A DNA stretch of 64,000 nucleotides from Skermanella stibiiresistens SB22 (GCF_000576635.1 NZ_AVFL01000009.1:186001-250000), one strand, 5' to 3'; positions 34,774 through 47,417 are shown, numbered from the stretch's first letter. Notes: generated by a model from the sequence alone, not told the origin. Translations and numbers: made by a program.

Positions 34774-35958
34774 TCAAGACATGACGGTGTCGACCACGCG
34801 CCGGATCTCGTCCCGCACCGGACCGGGCCGGGGCTGGTCGGCCAACGTCGTGAACCAGTGCTCCGGCGGGTTTTGGCCCTGGCGTCGGGTCCAGGTCAGG
34901 GCGCGCAGGATCTCCTCCGCATCCTCCGTCACGGGAACCGCGGGGTCGATGCCGTTGAGGGTGGCCCAAACGCCCGTCCAGCAGCGGCCGACCGACCACG
35001 GGTTATAGCCGCCTCCCCCCAGGACGAGCACGCGCGGGGCCAGGGTCGCCAGTTGGCGGACGGCGTCCCACAAGGCGCGGTTCGACAGCTCCAAGCGGCT
35101 CATGGGATCGTCGGCCAGGGCGTCGGCGCCGCACTGGATCACCACGGCATCGGCGGCGAATTCGCGTCCGAGTGGCATCAGCGCCGTGTCCAGGATGTAG
35201 GCCAGTTCGCTGTCGTTCAACTCGACCGGCACCGGCACGTTCCGCGCCATGCCGCCCGCCCGGTCCTCGACCTTGCCGGTGAAGGGCCAGCGGGTGCCCT
35301 CGTGGACCGAGACGGTCAGGACACGGTCGTCGTCGGCGAAGCCGTACTCGACGCCGTCGCCGTGGTGGGCGTCCAGGTCGACGTAATAGACGCGCTTCAA
35401 CCCGCCATCGAGCATGGCGAGGATGGCGAGGACCGGGTCGTTGAAATAGCAGAAGCCGCTGGCGCGATCGCGGCGGCCATGGTGGGTTCCGCCGGCGGGG
35501 TTGTAGATGACGCCCTCGTGCTCGGCCAGCAGGCGCCCCGCCAGGATCGAGCCGCCGGCGGCGGTGGCGGGGCGGCGGAACACCTCGGCGAAGATCGGGT
35601 TCTCCAGCCGGCCGATGTTGTAGCGGTCGCGCGCCTCGGCATCCAGCCGCTGTTCGGCCTCCGCCCGGCGCACCGTCTCTATATAGGTGCGGTCGTGGAA
35701 GCGGGCGAGCTGGTCGGGCGTCGCCGTCGGGCTGTCCAGATAGACCCGGTGATCCAGCCACCCCATCGCCCGCGACAGGTCGATCGCGGTCGAGACGCGC
35801 GGGATCGCGAGCGGGTGCTTCCTGCCATAGGTGGAGCCCCGGTAGATCTCGTTTCCGATGAAGAGGGGGCCGATCGGGGCCGGTCCGCTGGCGATGGGGC
35901 CGGGGCTGGGACTGCCGGGATCGGGGTCGGCTGGGAGCGGTGGAAATGGGTTCGGCAT
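34774..35958 (-). CDS. histone deacetylase superfamily protein (AcuC/HdaH type)
   Basis: 394 residues. After a Pro-rich N-terminus come the arginase/deacetylase-fold motifs: GGTHHGRRDRASGFCYFND (active-site His pair), YVDLDAHHGDGV (Zn-binding Asp-His), QCGADALADDP (Zn-binding Asp) and GGGGYNP. Zn2+-dependent amide hydrolase; bacterial relatives act on acetyl-lysine or polyamine substrates. Neighbour DUF192 gene is downstream by 59 bases on the same strand. Confidence 0.93.
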   Translation of the reverse strand: MPNPFPPLPADPDPGSPSPGPIASGPAPIGPLFIGNEIYRGSTYGRKHPLAIPRVSTAIDLSRAMGWLDHRVYLDSPTATPDQLARFHDRTYIETVRRAEAEQRLDAEARDRYNIGRLENPIFAEVFRRPATAAGGSILAGRLLAEHEGVIYNPAGGTHHGRRDRASGFCYFNDPVLAILAMLDGGLKRVYYVDLDAHHGDGVEYGFADDDRVLTVSVHEGTRWPFTGKVEDRAGGMARNVPVPVELNDSELAYILDTALMPLGREFAADAVVIQCGADALADDPMSRLELSNRALWDAVRQLATLAPRVLVLGGGGYNPWSVGRCWTGVWATLNGIDPAVPVTEDAEEILRALTWTRRQGQNPPEHWFTTLADQPRPGPVRDEIRRVVDTVMS

Positions 35959-36063
35959 GGCAGGTCAACTAGGCTGGCCCTTCCGCTTCGTCAACTATGT
36001 GCCCCCTCACGCATCCGCATGGCTTGCCAGACCGTCACGGACTTGCAATAGTCTCCCCAACCT

Positions 36064-36155
36064 CACTGGGGGGAGCCGATGGTCGGCTGAGAGGTCCCAA
36101 GGCGTGGGACGACCCCTGGAACCTGATCCGGTTGATACCGGCGTAGGGATCAGTG
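36064..36155 (+). promoter_or_regulatory. TPP riboswitch (THI element)
   Basis: The conserved thiamine-pyrophosphate aptamer: CACTG...CAGTG closing helix (36064-36068, 36151-36155), GGGGAGC near the 5' end, the CTGAGAGG pyrimidine-sensor loop, and the 3' half ACCTGATCC-GG-TTGATACCGGCGTAGGGATCAG. The ATG of the transporter ATPase gene follows only four bases after the aptamer. The only nearby ribosome-like site, AGGGA at 36145-36149, is inside the aptamer's 3' strand, so ligand binding would block translation directly. Confidence 0.95.
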
Positions 36156-36159
36156 ACCC

Positions 36160-36927
36160 ATGCACGACCTCGTGCGGCCGACGCTGTCGGCCCCTATACC
36201 CAGCATCGGAGTCCGGATCGAAGGCGCGCGCCTGACCTATGGCGGCGTGCGGCTGTTCGACGGGCTGGACTTCGCTTTGGAAGGCGGCCGCTGCACCTGT
36301 CTGCTCGGGCCGAGCGGCGTCGGCAAGACCACGCTGCTGCGCCTGATCGCCGGCTTGGCCGATCCCGAGCCGCCCACCAAGCTGATCGCCGAGGATGGCG
36401 GACCGCTGGAGGGCCGCGTCGCCTATATGGCGCAACAGGATCTGCTGCTGCCCTGGCTGGGCGCGCTCGACAACGTGCTGCTGGGTCCCAGGCTGCGGGG
36501 CGAGGCGATCGGGGCGGCGGTGGTGGACCGCGCGCGGGGCCTGCTGGATGCCGTGGGACTGGGCGACCGTCTTAGGGCGCGGCCGTCGGAACTGTCGGGC
36601 GGCATGCGGCAGCGGGTGGCGCTGGCACGGACGCTGATGGAGGACCGCCCCATCGTGCTGATGGACGAGCCGTTCTCGGCGCTTGACGCCATCACCCGGC
36701 TGCGGCTCCAGGAAATGGCGGCCCGGCTGCTGGCCGGCAAGACCGTGTTGCTGGTCACCCACGACCCGCTGGAAGCCTTGCGGATCGGGCACCGCATCCA
36801 TGTGATGGCGGGCCAGCCGGCGGAGATTGGGCCGGCGATCTCGCCGGAAGGAACCCCTCCCCGGCCGCCGGACGATCCGGCGCTGCTGGCGCGGCAGGCC
36901 GAACTGCTTCGGCGGCTGGCGTCATGA
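36160..36927 (+). CDS. thiZ: thiamine-precursor ABC transporter, ATP-binding protein
   Basis: 255 residues with Walker A GPSGVGKTT, Q-loop MAQQDLLLP, signature LSGGMRQRVALART, Walker B IVLMDEP and H-loop VTHD. It belongs to the nitrate/taurine/pyrimidine ABC branch. With the permease and binding protein that follow, under a TPP riboswitch, the system fits the ThiXYZ transporter for hydroxymethylpyrimidine-type thiamine precursors. Its stop overlaps the permease start by four bases. Confidence 0.93.
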   Translation: MHDLVRPTLSAPIPSIGVRIEGARLTYGGVRLFDGLDFALEGGRCTCLLGPSGVGKTTLLRLIAGLADPEPPTKLIAEDGGPLEGRVAYMAQQDLLLPWLGALDNVLLGPRLRGEAIGAAVVDRARGLLDAVGLGDRLRARPSELSGGMRQRVALARTLMEDRPIVLMDEPFSALDAITRLRLQEMAARLLAGKTVLLVTHDPLEALRIGHRIHVMAGQPAEIGPAISPEGTPPRPPDDPALLARQAELLRRLAS

Positions 36928-37691
36928 TCGGCCGGGTGTTTCGACCGATGGTGACCGCCGTCGTGCTGATCGCGGCGTGGCAGGCGCTTGTCTGGGGCAC
37001 GGGGGTTCCACGCTTCATCCTGCCCGATCCAGCGTGGGTCGCGGTGGCGCTGTACGAGCGGGCGGGCACGATCGGATTCCACGCGCTGTTCACGATCGGC
37101 GAGATCCTGGGTGGACTGGCGCTGGGCATCGTGCTGGGTGCCGTCACGGCCTTGACGCTCAGCTATTTTCGGCCGGCGCGGCGCTGGCTGATGCCGGTGC
37201 TGGTGTTCAGTCAAGCGATCCCCGTGTTCGCCCTGGCGCCGCTGCTGGTGCTGTGGATGGGCTATGGCATGGCGTCGAAGATCGCGATGGCGACGCTGAT
37301 CATCTATTTTCCGGTGACATCCGCTTTCTTCGACGGATTGCGCCGAACCGAGCCCGGATGGCTGGACTTGGCGCGCACCATGGGCGGGTCGCGCTGGAGC
37401 ACCCTGCTGCGGATCCGCCTTCCCGCGGCCCTGCCCGCCTTCGCCTCCGGGTTGAGGGTGGCCACGGCGGTGGCCCCGATCGGCGCCGTGGTCGGCGAGT
37501 GGGTCGGGGCGTCCGCCGGTCTGGGATATCTGATGCTGCACGCCAATGGACGCATGCAGGTGGACCTGATGTTCGCGGCCCTGCTGACCTTGGCCGTCAT
37601 CTCGGTCGCCCTCTATTTCGCGGTGGACGCGCTGCTGCGCCGCGCCCTGCCGTGGCAACCCGATAAAAATCCAAATGACGAGAGGGACTGA
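36924..37691 (+). CDS. thiX: thiamine-precursor ABC transporter permease
   Basis: 255 residues, about six transmembrane helices, with the inner-membrane permease coupling loop (GGSRWSTLLRIRLPAALPAFASGL, about 155-178). It is in the TauC/SsuC-like permease group. ATG overlaps the ATPase stop (ATGA), and the binding-protein gene starts six bases after its stop, so all three are one operon under the TPP riboswitch. Confidence 0.92.
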   Translation: MIGRVFRPMVTAVVLIAAWQALVWGTGVPRFILPDPAWVAVALYERAGTIGFHALFTIGEILGGLALGIVLGAVTALTLSYFRPARRWLMPVLVFSQAIPVFALAPLLVLWMGYGMASKIAMATLIIYFPVTSAFFDGLRRTEPGWLDLARTMGGSRWSTLLRIRLPAALPAFASGLRVATAVAPIGAVVGEWVGASAGLGYLMLHANGRMQVDLMFAALLTLAVISVALYFAVDALLRRALPWQPDKNPNDERD

Positions 37692-37697
37692 ACACCC

Positions 37698-38687
37698 ATG
37701 GGTATCGAAGCATCGCGCCGCTCCGTCCTGAGAGCCGGCTGGCAGGTCGCGCTGGTCGCCGGTGTCGCGCTGACGGCGGGGGGTCTCGCGTTCCCGAGGC
37801 CGGCCGCCGCTGCGGACAAGCTGACCGTGCTGCTGGACTGGTTCGTCAACCCCGACCACGCGCCGCTCTATGTGGCGCGCGAGATGGGCTATTTCCGCGA
37901 CGCCGGGCTGGAGGTCGAGATGGTGGCCCCGGCCGATCCCAACGACCCGCCCAAGCTGGTCGCCGCCGGACAAGCCGATTTGGCGGTGTCGTACCAGCCG
38001 CAGCTTCAGATGCAGGCGGCGGAGGGCTTGCCGCTGACCCGGATCGGCACGCTGATCGCCACCCCGCTGAACACGGTGGTGGTGCTGGCCGATGGTCCGG
38101 TCAAGTCGATCGCGGACCTGAAGGGGCGCAAGGTCGGCTTCTCGGTTGGCGGGCTGGAGGAAGCGCTGCTTGGCGCCATGCTCGAGAACGCTGGGCTGAA
38201 GCTGTCCGACGTGACGCTGGTCAACGTCAATTTCAGCCTGTCGCCGGCGCTGCTGTCGGGACAGGTCGACGCGGTGGTCGGCGCCTATCGGAACTTCGAG
38301 CTGAACCAGATGGACATCGAGGGCCGCGCCGGCCGGGCCTTCTATCCCGAGGAGCATGGCGTGCCGCCCTATGACGAGCTGGTCGTGGTCGCCAACAGCG
38401 CGAAAGTCGGCGATCCCCGCCTGCCCCGCTTCATGGACGCGGTCGAGCGCGGCACGATGTACCTGATCAACCATCCGGAAGAGGCCTGGAAGCTGTTCGT
38501 CAAGGCCAACCCGGATCTGGACGACGAGTTGAACCGGCGCGCGTGGCGCGACACCCTGCCCCGCTTCGCCCATAGCCCCGGAGCCTTGGACACCCGCCGC
38601 TACGAGCGGTTCGCCCGCTTCCTGAAGGAGCGCGAGTTGATCGGGGAGGTGCCGAAGCTGGAACAGTACGCCGTCGAACTGCGCTGA
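37698..38687 (+). CDS. thiY: thiamine-precursor ABC transporter substrate-binding protein
   Basis: 329 residues. Signal peptide carries a twin-arginine-like motif (SRRSVL) and ends in PAAAA. The mature NMT1/THI5-like domain starts KLTVLLDWFVNPDHAPLYVA, with LDWFVNP and LVAAGQADLAVSY typical of pyrimidine-precursor (HMP) binding proteins. Last gene of the riboswitch-controlled operon, and periplasmic. The exact ligand is inferred from family and riboswitch. Confidence 0.92.
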   Translation: MGIEASRRSVLRAGWQVALVAGVALTAGGLAFPRPAAAADKLTVLLDWFVNPDHAPLYVAREMGYFRDAGLEVEMVAPADPNDPPKLVAAGQADLAVSYQPQLQMQAAEGLPLTRIGTLIATPLNTVVVLADGPVKSIADLKGRKVGFSVGGLEEALLGAMLENAGLKLSDVTLVNVNFSLSPALLSGQVDAVVGAYRNFELNQMDIEGRAGRAFYPEEHGVPPYDELVVVANSAKVGDPRLPRFMDAVERGTMYLINHPEEAWKLFVKANPDLDDELNRRAWRDTLPRFAHSPGALDTRRYERFARFLKERELIGEVPKLEQYAVELR

Positions 38688-38770
38688 CGTCAGTTCCCTG
38701 ATGGCGTTTTGCCGCATGCGGGCGTGTGGTGATCGGGTTGATCCTATCGCCCACTGAAGTATCGTGCGGC

Positions 38771-39898
38771 ATGACTCAACTGAGACGCGCGCTTACCGAT
38801 CCTGAGCGGCTTGACTGGCTGCGATTGATCCGGACCGAGAATGTCGGTCCGGTGACCTTCGCGCGCTTGATGGAGCGGTTCGACACCGCCGGGCAGGCCA
38901 TTACGGCACTGCCCGATCTGGCGCGGCGCGGCGGGCGCAAGGCGCCGCTGAAGGTGTGCTCCAAGGCGGAAGCCGAGCGGGAGGTCGCGGCGGCGCGCAA
39001 GCTCGGCGTGCGGCTTATCGCCTCGTGTGAACCCGACTATCCGATACCGCTGGCGGCGACCGACGACGCGCCGCCGATCATCGCGGTGCGCGGCCACCCG
39101 CATCTCTTGACGAAGCGCTGCGTCGCCATGGTCGGCGCCCGCAACGCCTCGACCAATGGCAAGCGGTTCGCGGAGTCGCTGGCCCGCGACCTGGGCGCCG
39201 CCGGGTATGTCGTGGTCTCCGGCATGGCCCGCGGGATCGACACCAGCGCCCACCAGGGTGCCATGGAGCGCGGGACGATCGCCGTCGTGGCCGGCGGCGT
39301 GGACGTCATATATCCCGAGGAGAATGGCGGACTGTACGCCCGGCTGGTCGACCAGGGCGCCGTCGTGGCCGAGTGCTCCCTGGGAACTCAGCCGATCGCC
39401 CGCCACTTTCCCCGGCGCAACCGTGTCATATCCGGACTGTCGCTGGGTGTCGTGGTGGTCGAGGCCACGCCGAAATCCGGCTCGCTGATCACCGCCCGGT
39501 TGGCGGGGGAACAAGGGCGCGAGGTCTTCGCGGTGCCGGGCTCGCCGCTCGACCCGCGCTGCCAGGGACCTAACGATCTGCTGCGCAGCGGGGCGCATCT
39601 GACGGAGACGGTCCAGGACATCATCAACGTTCTGGAGGCCGTTGCCATACCCCGCATGCGCGAGAAGGAAGGAGACTTGTTCTCGGCAGCCAAGGGCATG
39701 CAACTGGATGACGCGAGCTTCGAGGAAATTCGCGATCGGTTGCTCGAATGCCTCGGTTACTCACCGGTCCCCGTTGACGAACTGGTCAGAGGGTGCCAAT
39801 TGTCTGCGTCGGTGGTACGGAGCGTGCTGACCGAACTCGACCTTGCCGGTCGTGTTCAGCAGTTGCCCGGAAATCAGGTCGTCCTGATTCAGCAATAA
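38771..39898 (+). CDS. dprA: DNA-processing protein DprA
   Basis: 375 residues from the ATG at 38771. Rossmann-like DprA core: VAMVGARNASTNGKRFAESLA, VVSGMARGIDTSAHQGAM, GGVDVIYPEEN, SPKSGSLITAR-type segment (EATPKSGSLITARLA) and FAVPGSPLDPRCQGPNDLLRSGA. A winged-helix C-terminus (about 300-375) ends the protein. DprA loads RecA onto incoming single-stranded DNA in transformation. It is followed by topA 43 bases later, the common dprA-topA order. Confidence 0.95.
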   Translation: MTQLRRALTDPERLDWLRLIRTENVGPVTFARLMERFDTAGQAITALPDLARRGGRKAPLKVCSKAEAEREVAAARKLGVRLIASCEPDYPIPLAATDDAPPIIAVRGHPHLLTKRCVAMVGARNASTNGKRFAESLARDLGAAGYVVVSGMARGIDTSAHQGAMERGTIAVVAGGVDVIYPEENGGLYARLVDQGAVVAECSLGTQPIARHFPRRNRVISGLSLGVVVVEATPKSGSLITARLAGEQGREVFAVPGSPLDPRCQGPNDLLRSGAHLTETVQDIINVLEAVAIPRMREKEGDLFSAAKGMQLDDASFEEIRDRLLECLGYSPVPVDELVRGCQLSASVVRSVLTELDLAGRVQQLPGNQVVLIQQ

Positions 39899-39941
39899 AA
39901 ACTGAAAAAGTGACCGAACGCAAACAAGAGGCGGGTTTCGC

Positions 39942-42818
<2,877 letters not shown>

Positions 42819-42845
42819 CCTGAAACTGGAGAAAACGACCGTCCG

Positions 42846-45053
42846 TTGACCGAAGAGACCCCAAAGAAGCCCGGCGCCGTCCCGACGCGCGACGAGATCC
42901 TGGCCTTCATCCGGAACAGCCCGGTTCCCGTGGGCAAGCGGGAGATCGCCCGGGAGTTCAAGCTGAAGGGCGACGACCGCATCGCCCTCAAGGAACTGCT
43001 GAAGGACTTGGAGGGCGATGGCTCGGTAGAGCGGGACAGGGGCCGGCGGCTGGCCCCTCCGGCGGCCCTGCCGGCGGTCAGCGTGCTCGAGGTGGTCGAG
43101 ATCGACACCGACGGCGAGGTGCTGGCCCGGCCAATCACCTGGACCTTGGACGAGCCGCCGCCGAGGATCCTGATGCAGCCGGAGCGGCGCGGCCACCCGG
43201 CGTTGGCCGTGGGTGACAGGGTGCTGGCCCAGTTGAGCCGGCAGAAGGACCGCGTCTATATCGGCCGCACCATCCGCAAGCTGGAGAGGCACGGCAGCGC
43301 GCGGGTGCTGGGCATCTACGAGATGACGCCCGACGGCGCGCGGCTACGCCCGACCGACAAGCGCCAGCGCGCGGACTTCATCGTCACGCCGGCCAACTCG
43401 GGCGACGCCGAGAACGGCGAGCTGGTGGTGGCGGAGGTGCTGCCCTCCAGCCGGTTCGGCCTGAAGCAGGCCAAGGTGGTCGAGCGGCTGGGCGACATGG
43501 CAAACCCGCGCTCGATTAGCCTGATCGCGATCCACTCCCAGGACCTGCCCACCGTGTTCAGCGAGGCGGCGCTGGAGGAGGCTGGCCGCGCGGCGGCGCC
43601 GACGCTGGAGGGCCGCACCGATCTGCGCGACATCCCGCTGGTGACGATCGACGGCGTCGACGCGCGCGATTTCGACGACGCCGTCTGGGCGGAGCCGGAT
43701 CCGGACGTCGCGGGCGGCTGGCACCTGATGGTCGCCATCGCCGATGTCGCCTTCTATGTCCGGCCCGGCAAGCCGCTGGACCGGTCCGCGTTCCAGCGCG
43801 GCAACTCGGCCTATTTCCCCGACCGCGTCGTGCCGATGTTGCCGGAGGCGCTGTCGAACGACCTCTGCTCGCTGCGCCCCGGCGAGGACAGGGCATGCCT
43901 GGCGGTCCACTTGTGGATCGACGCGCGCGGAGAATTGACCCGGCACCAGTTCGTCCGCGGGCTGATGCGCTCGGCGGCGCGGCTGACCTATGAACAGGTC
44001 CAGGCGGCGCGCGACGGCGCGCCGGATGACGCGGCCGGCCCCCTGCTCTCCCCGGTGATCGAGCCGCTGTACGGAGCCTACGCGACGCTGAACGCCGCCC
44101 GCGCGCGACGCGGCACGCTGGAACTGGATCTGCCGGAACGGCAGGTCAGGCTGGACGAGCGCGGCGGCGTGGTCGCCATCACGCCGCGCCAGCGGCTCGA
44201 CAGCCATCGGCTGATCGAGGAGTTCATGATCTCGGCCAACGTCGCCGCCGCCGAGGCGCTGGAGGCCAAGGGGGCGCCGTGCCTGTACCGCGTCCACGAC
44301 CAGCCCTCGATGGACAAGCTGGAATCGCTGCGCGAGTTCCTGCACGGGCTGGGGCTAAAGCTGGCGCAGGGCCCCCTGAAGCCGTCGGATTTCACCCGCA
44401 TCCTGGAGCGGGTCGCGGAAACGCCCGAGGCTTCGCTGGTCAGTCAGGTCGTCCTGCGCTCGCAGGCGCAGGCATCCTACAGTCCGGAGAACATCGGGCA
44501 TTTCGGGTTGGCGCTGCGCCGCTACGCCCATTTCACCTCGCCGATCCGCCGCTACGCCGATCTGGTGGTCCACCGCTCGCTGATCCGCGCGTTCGGACTG
44601 GGCGCGGGCGGGCTGGACGACGCCGAGGCGGAGCGGATGGTGGAGATCGCGGAGCATATCTCCTCGACCGAGCGGCGCGCGGCGGTGGCCGAACGAGACG
44701 CGGTCGATCGCTTCACCGCCGCATTCCTGGCCGAGCGGGTCGGCGCCACCTTCAGCGGACGAATCACGGGCGTCACGCGGTTCGGCTTGTTCGTGGAACT
44801 GGACGAGACCGGCGCCGATGGGCTGGTCCCGGTCAGCAGCCTACCCGACGACCGCTACGAGCACTTGGAGAAGCAGCACGCGCTGGTCGGCCAACGGTCG
44901 GGCCGGCGCTATCGGCTTGGCGCCGCCGTGAAGGTCAAGCTGGTCGAGGCGGATCCCGTGCTTGGCAGCACCCTGTTCGCCCTGTTGGAGCCGGGAGACA
45001 CCGATCCGCCCTGGACGCGCGAACTGAGGACGGGAAAGCGGCGCGATCGGTGA
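42846..45053 (+). CDS. rnr: ribonuclease R
   Basis: 735 residues from a TTG start. N-terminal winged-helix/cold-shock region; RNB catalytic domain with GVDARDFDDAVWAEP (metal-binding aspartates) and YFPDRVVPMLPEALSNDLCSL; then FTSPIRRYADLVVH and a C-terminal S1 domain (about 640-720, GRITGVTRFGLFVELDETGADGLVP). It is a processive 3'-5' exoribonuclease for structured RNA. Downstream of topA in a compact cluster; a DUF983 gene follows. Confidence 0.96.
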   Translation: MTEETPKKPGAVPTRDEILAFIRNSPVPVGKREIAREFKLKGDDRIALKELLKDLEGDGSVERDRGRRLAPPAALPAVSVLEVVEIDTDGEVLARPITWTLDEPPPRILMQPERRGHPALAVGDRVLAQLSRQKDRVYIGRTIRKLERHGSARVLGIYEMTPDGARLRPTDKRQRADFIVTPANSGDAENGELVVAEVLPSSRFGLKQAKVVERLGDMANPRSISLIAIHSQDLPTVFSEAALEEAGRAAAPTLEGRTDLRDIPLVTIDGVDARDFDDAVWAEPDPDVAGGWHLMVAIADVAFYVRPGKPLDRSAFQRGNSAYFPDRVVPMLPEALSNDLCSLRPGEDRACLAVHLWIDARGELTRHQFVRGLMRSAARLTYEQVQAARDGAPDDAAGPLLSPVIEPLYGAYATLNAARARRGTLELDLPERQVRLDERGGVVAITPRQRLDSHRLIEEFMISANVAAAEALEAKGAPCLYRVHDQPSMDKLESLREFLHGLGLKLAQGPLKPSDFTRILERVAETPEASLVSQVVLRSQAQASYSPENIGHFGLALRRYAHFTSPIRRYADLVVHRSLIRAFGLGAGGLDDAEAERMVEIAEHISSTERRAAVAERDAVDRFTAAFLAERVGATFSGRITGVTRFGLFVELDETGADGLVPVSSLPDDRYEHLEKQHALVGQRSGRRYRLGAAVKVKLVEADPVLGSTLFALLEPGDTDPPWTRELRTGKRRDR

Positions 45054-45104
45054 TCACACCCGCGCCACTACCAAATCCCGCGAATCGTGATAAAACGATA
45101 TTCC

Positions 45105-45500
45105 ATGGATGACTTGCCCCTGACGCACCATAGCCGGGACCTCGATCCGCCGCCCGGCTCGTTTCTGACCGGATTGCTGCGGGGCATCCGTAAACGCTGC
45201 CCGCAATGCGGCGAAAGCCACATCTTCTCGCGCTACGTGACGGTCAATCCGACCTGTCGCCATTGCGGTCTGGACATCAGCGCCTACCGCGCCGACGACG
45301 CGCCGCCCTACTTCACCATCTTCGTGGTCGGCCACATCGTCATCCCCGGCATGCTCTTGCTCGAACAGAATTTCCACCCGGCGTCCTGGGTCCACATGGC
45401 GACCTGGGTGCCGATGACGCTGCTGCTGACACTGGCCTTGCTTCCCCCGATCAAGGGAGCCGTAATCGGAGCGCAATGGGCACTTCGCATGAAAAGCTGA
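45105..45500 (+). CDS. DUF983 zinc-ribbon membrane protein
   Basis: 131 residues from the ATG at 45105 (a GTG six codons earlier is in frame). It has an N-terminal zinc ribbon CPQCGESHIF...CRHCGLDIS, then two hydrophobic segments (YFTIFVVGHIVIPGMLLLEQ, WVPMTLLLTLALLPPIKG). DUF983 proteins are alphaproteobacterial small membrane proteins of unknown role. The S41 peptidase gene begins inside its last 25 bases. Confidence 0.88.
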   Translation: MDDLPLTHHSRDLDPPPGSFLTGLLRGIRKRCPQCGESHIFSRYVTVNPTCRHCGLDISAYRADDAPPYFTIFVVGHIVIPGMLLLEQNFHPASWVHMATWVPMTLLLTLALLPPIKGAVIGAQWALRMKS

Positions 45501-47107
45501 GGCCACGCCGCCGCTGTCCCGGCGCGCTCCTGGGTATCCTGCTGATGGCGGGATGCACGGCGGAGCCGTCCTCGCTGGCGGCCCAACCGCCCGCGGCGCA
45601 TTCCCTGGCCGGTCCCCTGACCAGTCCCTTGGCGGGACCACTTGCCCAGCCCTCGGCCCAGATCGGTGAGCAGGTCTTCGCCGTCGGCTATGGCAGGATC
45701 GCGGAGATCTACCTGAACCCCGTGGACATGGGGCAATTGACGACCGATGGCCTGCGCGGCCTCGCCAAGATGGATGGCTCCCTCGCGGTCGAGCGATCCG
45801 CCAGCATCGTCCGGGTGTCCAGCAACGGCCTGCCCCTCGGCGAGTTCACGGCGCCCCCCGCCAACGACGCCGGCGGATGGGCCAGCGTCACCGCGCAGGC
45901 GATCGAGCGCGTCCGGCTGACATCCACCCCACTCCGCCAAGCGTCGTCCGAGGAAATCTACCAGACCGTGTTCGACGCCATCATGGGCGATCTCGACGCC
46001 TATTCCCGCTACACCAGCGCCCAGCGGGCCGGCGGCGAACGGGCGCAGCGCGAAGGTTATGGCGGCGTCGGGATGGGGGTCGAGTTCGTCGGCGGCAAGT
46101 TCGTCATCAACGACCTGCTGGGTCACGCGCCGGCCACACGCGCCGGGCTGAAGGCCAGCGAGGTGATCACGGCGATCGACGGCGACGCGACAGGCACCAT
46201 GATCCTTCAGGATGTCCGCGATCGGCTGCGGGGACCGTCCGGCACCCTCGTCCTGGTCACGGTCGAATCCGCCAGCGGGACACAGAGCCGGCGGGTGGCG
46301 CTGCGCCGCGAACGAGTGATCCCCAACACCGTCACGAGTTCGATCGACAACGGCGTGGCCGTGATCTCGATCGAGCGCTTCAACGCCGCGACGTCGCTCA
46401 ACGTCCGGGAGGCGATCGACGTCGCGCGCACCCAGATGGGCCGCAAGGCCGAGGGCTTCGTGCTCGACCTGAGGGGCAATCCCGGGGGGCTGCTGGATCA
46501 GGCCGTGGCGGTCGCCGACCTATTCATCCCGCAGGGACGGATCATCACGACGGCGGGGCGGCATCCCGACAGCATCCAGCAGTTCGACGCGACGCTGGAC
46601 GACCAGACCGATGGACTGCCGCTGGTGGTGCTGATGGACGGTCGGTCGGCCTCCGCCTCGGAGATCGTGGCGGCGGCCTTGCAGGACACCGGCCGGGCGG
46701 TGGTCGTCGGGGCCTCCTCGTTCGGCAAGGGCAGCGTCCAGACCGTCACCCGCCTGCCGAACGACGGCGAGCTGTTCCTGACCTGGTCGAGGATCTACGC
46801 GCCGTCCGGCTACACGCTGCACCGCCAGGGCGTGACGCCGACGATCTGCACCAGCAAGGACGCCAGCGACCCGGACGCCGTGATCGGCGACCTGCGCCAG
46901 GGCCACCTTGGCATGCCGGCCACGCTGGCCAGTTGGCGCGCGGCGGCGCCCGACGACGAGACGGCGCTGCATCAGCTGCGCGACGCCTGCCCCTGGAAGA
47001 CCCACGAGGCCGACCTGGACCTGCGCGTCGCCAAGCGGCTGCTGGCGGACCAGTCGCTGTACCAGCGGGCCCTGCAACTGTCGACCACGCTGCTCGCCGA
47101 ACGCTGA
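45476..47107 (+). CDS. S41 C-terminal-processing peptidase, lipoprotein
   Basis: 543 residues. The ATG at 45476 overlaps the DUF983 gene by 25 bases; earlier in-frame codons only extend into that gene. It is exported as a lipoprotein: a hydrophobic helix ends in the lipobox LMAGC (Cys27). A PDZ domain follows (GYGGVGMGVEFVGGKF), then the S41 core with Ser393 in RSASASEI, Asp404 and Lys418 in SFGKGSVQ, the same spacing as the Tsp/Prc catalytic set. A periplasmic tail-specific protease; targets unknown. Confidence 0.93.
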   Translation: MGTSHEKLRPRRRCPGALLGILLMAGCTAEPSSLAAQPPAAHSLAGPLTSPLAGPLAQPSAQIGEQVFAVGYGRIAEIYLNPVDMGQLTTDGLRGLAKMDGSLAVERSASIVRVSSNGLPLGEFTAPPANDAGGWASVTAQAIERVRLTSTPLRQASSEEIYQTVFDAIMGDLDAYSRYTSAQRAGGERAQREGYGGVGMGVEFVGGKFVINDLLGHAPATRAGLKASEVITAIDGDATGTMILQDVRDRLRGPSGTLVLVTVESASGTQSRRVALRRERVIPNTVTSSIDNGVAVISIERFNAATSLNVREAIDVARTQMGRKAEGFVLDLRGNPGGLLDQAVAVADLFIPQGRIITTAGRHPDSIQQFDATLDDQTDGLPLVVLMDGRSASASEIVAAALQDTGRAVVVGASSFGKGSVQTVTRLPNDGELFLTWSRIYAPSGYTLHRQGVTPTICTSKDASDPDAVIGDLRQGHLGMPATLASWRAAAPDDETALHQLRDACPWKTHEADLDLRVAKRLLADQSLYQRALQLSTTLLAER

Positions 47108-47148
47108 GGCAAGGCCGCCTGGATGGTGGCTAAAATCGTGACTTTGAC

Positions 47149-47176
47149 TTGACTCTGCCGGTTGGCGGGGTATCTT
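47149..47176 (+). promoter_or_regulatory. sigma-70-type promoter of rpmG
   Basis: TTGACT, 16-base spacer, TATCTT, about 74 bases upstream of the rpmG start in an otherwise gene-free gap. Confidence 0.55.
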
Positions 47177-47249
47177 CCGCGCTCACTTTGTCGTGCTACC
47201 GGGTCAACGCGATCCTGGGGCATCGCGGACGAACACGGGATTTAGAGTT

Positions 47250-47417
47250 ATGGCGAAACAGAATACCGTTCTGATCCGGCTTGTCAGCACGGCTGGCACT
47301 GGCTTCTTCTATGTGAAGAAGAAGAACCCCCGCAAGACCACCGAGAAGCTTGAGTTCCGGAAGTATGATCCGGTCGTGCGCCAGCACGTCGCTTTCAAGG
47401 AAGCGAAGATCAAGTGA
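47250..47417 (+). CDS. rpmG: 50S ribosomal protein L33
   Basis: 55 residues, [21 protein letters not shown]..., the exact L33 pattern with [17 protein letters not shown]. It lacks the CxxC pairs of the zinc-binding form, so is the zinc-independent type. Own promoter and terminator. Confidence 0.98.
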   Translation: MAKQNTVLIRLVSTAGTGFFYVKKKNPRKTTEKLEFRKYDPVVRQHVAFKEAKIK

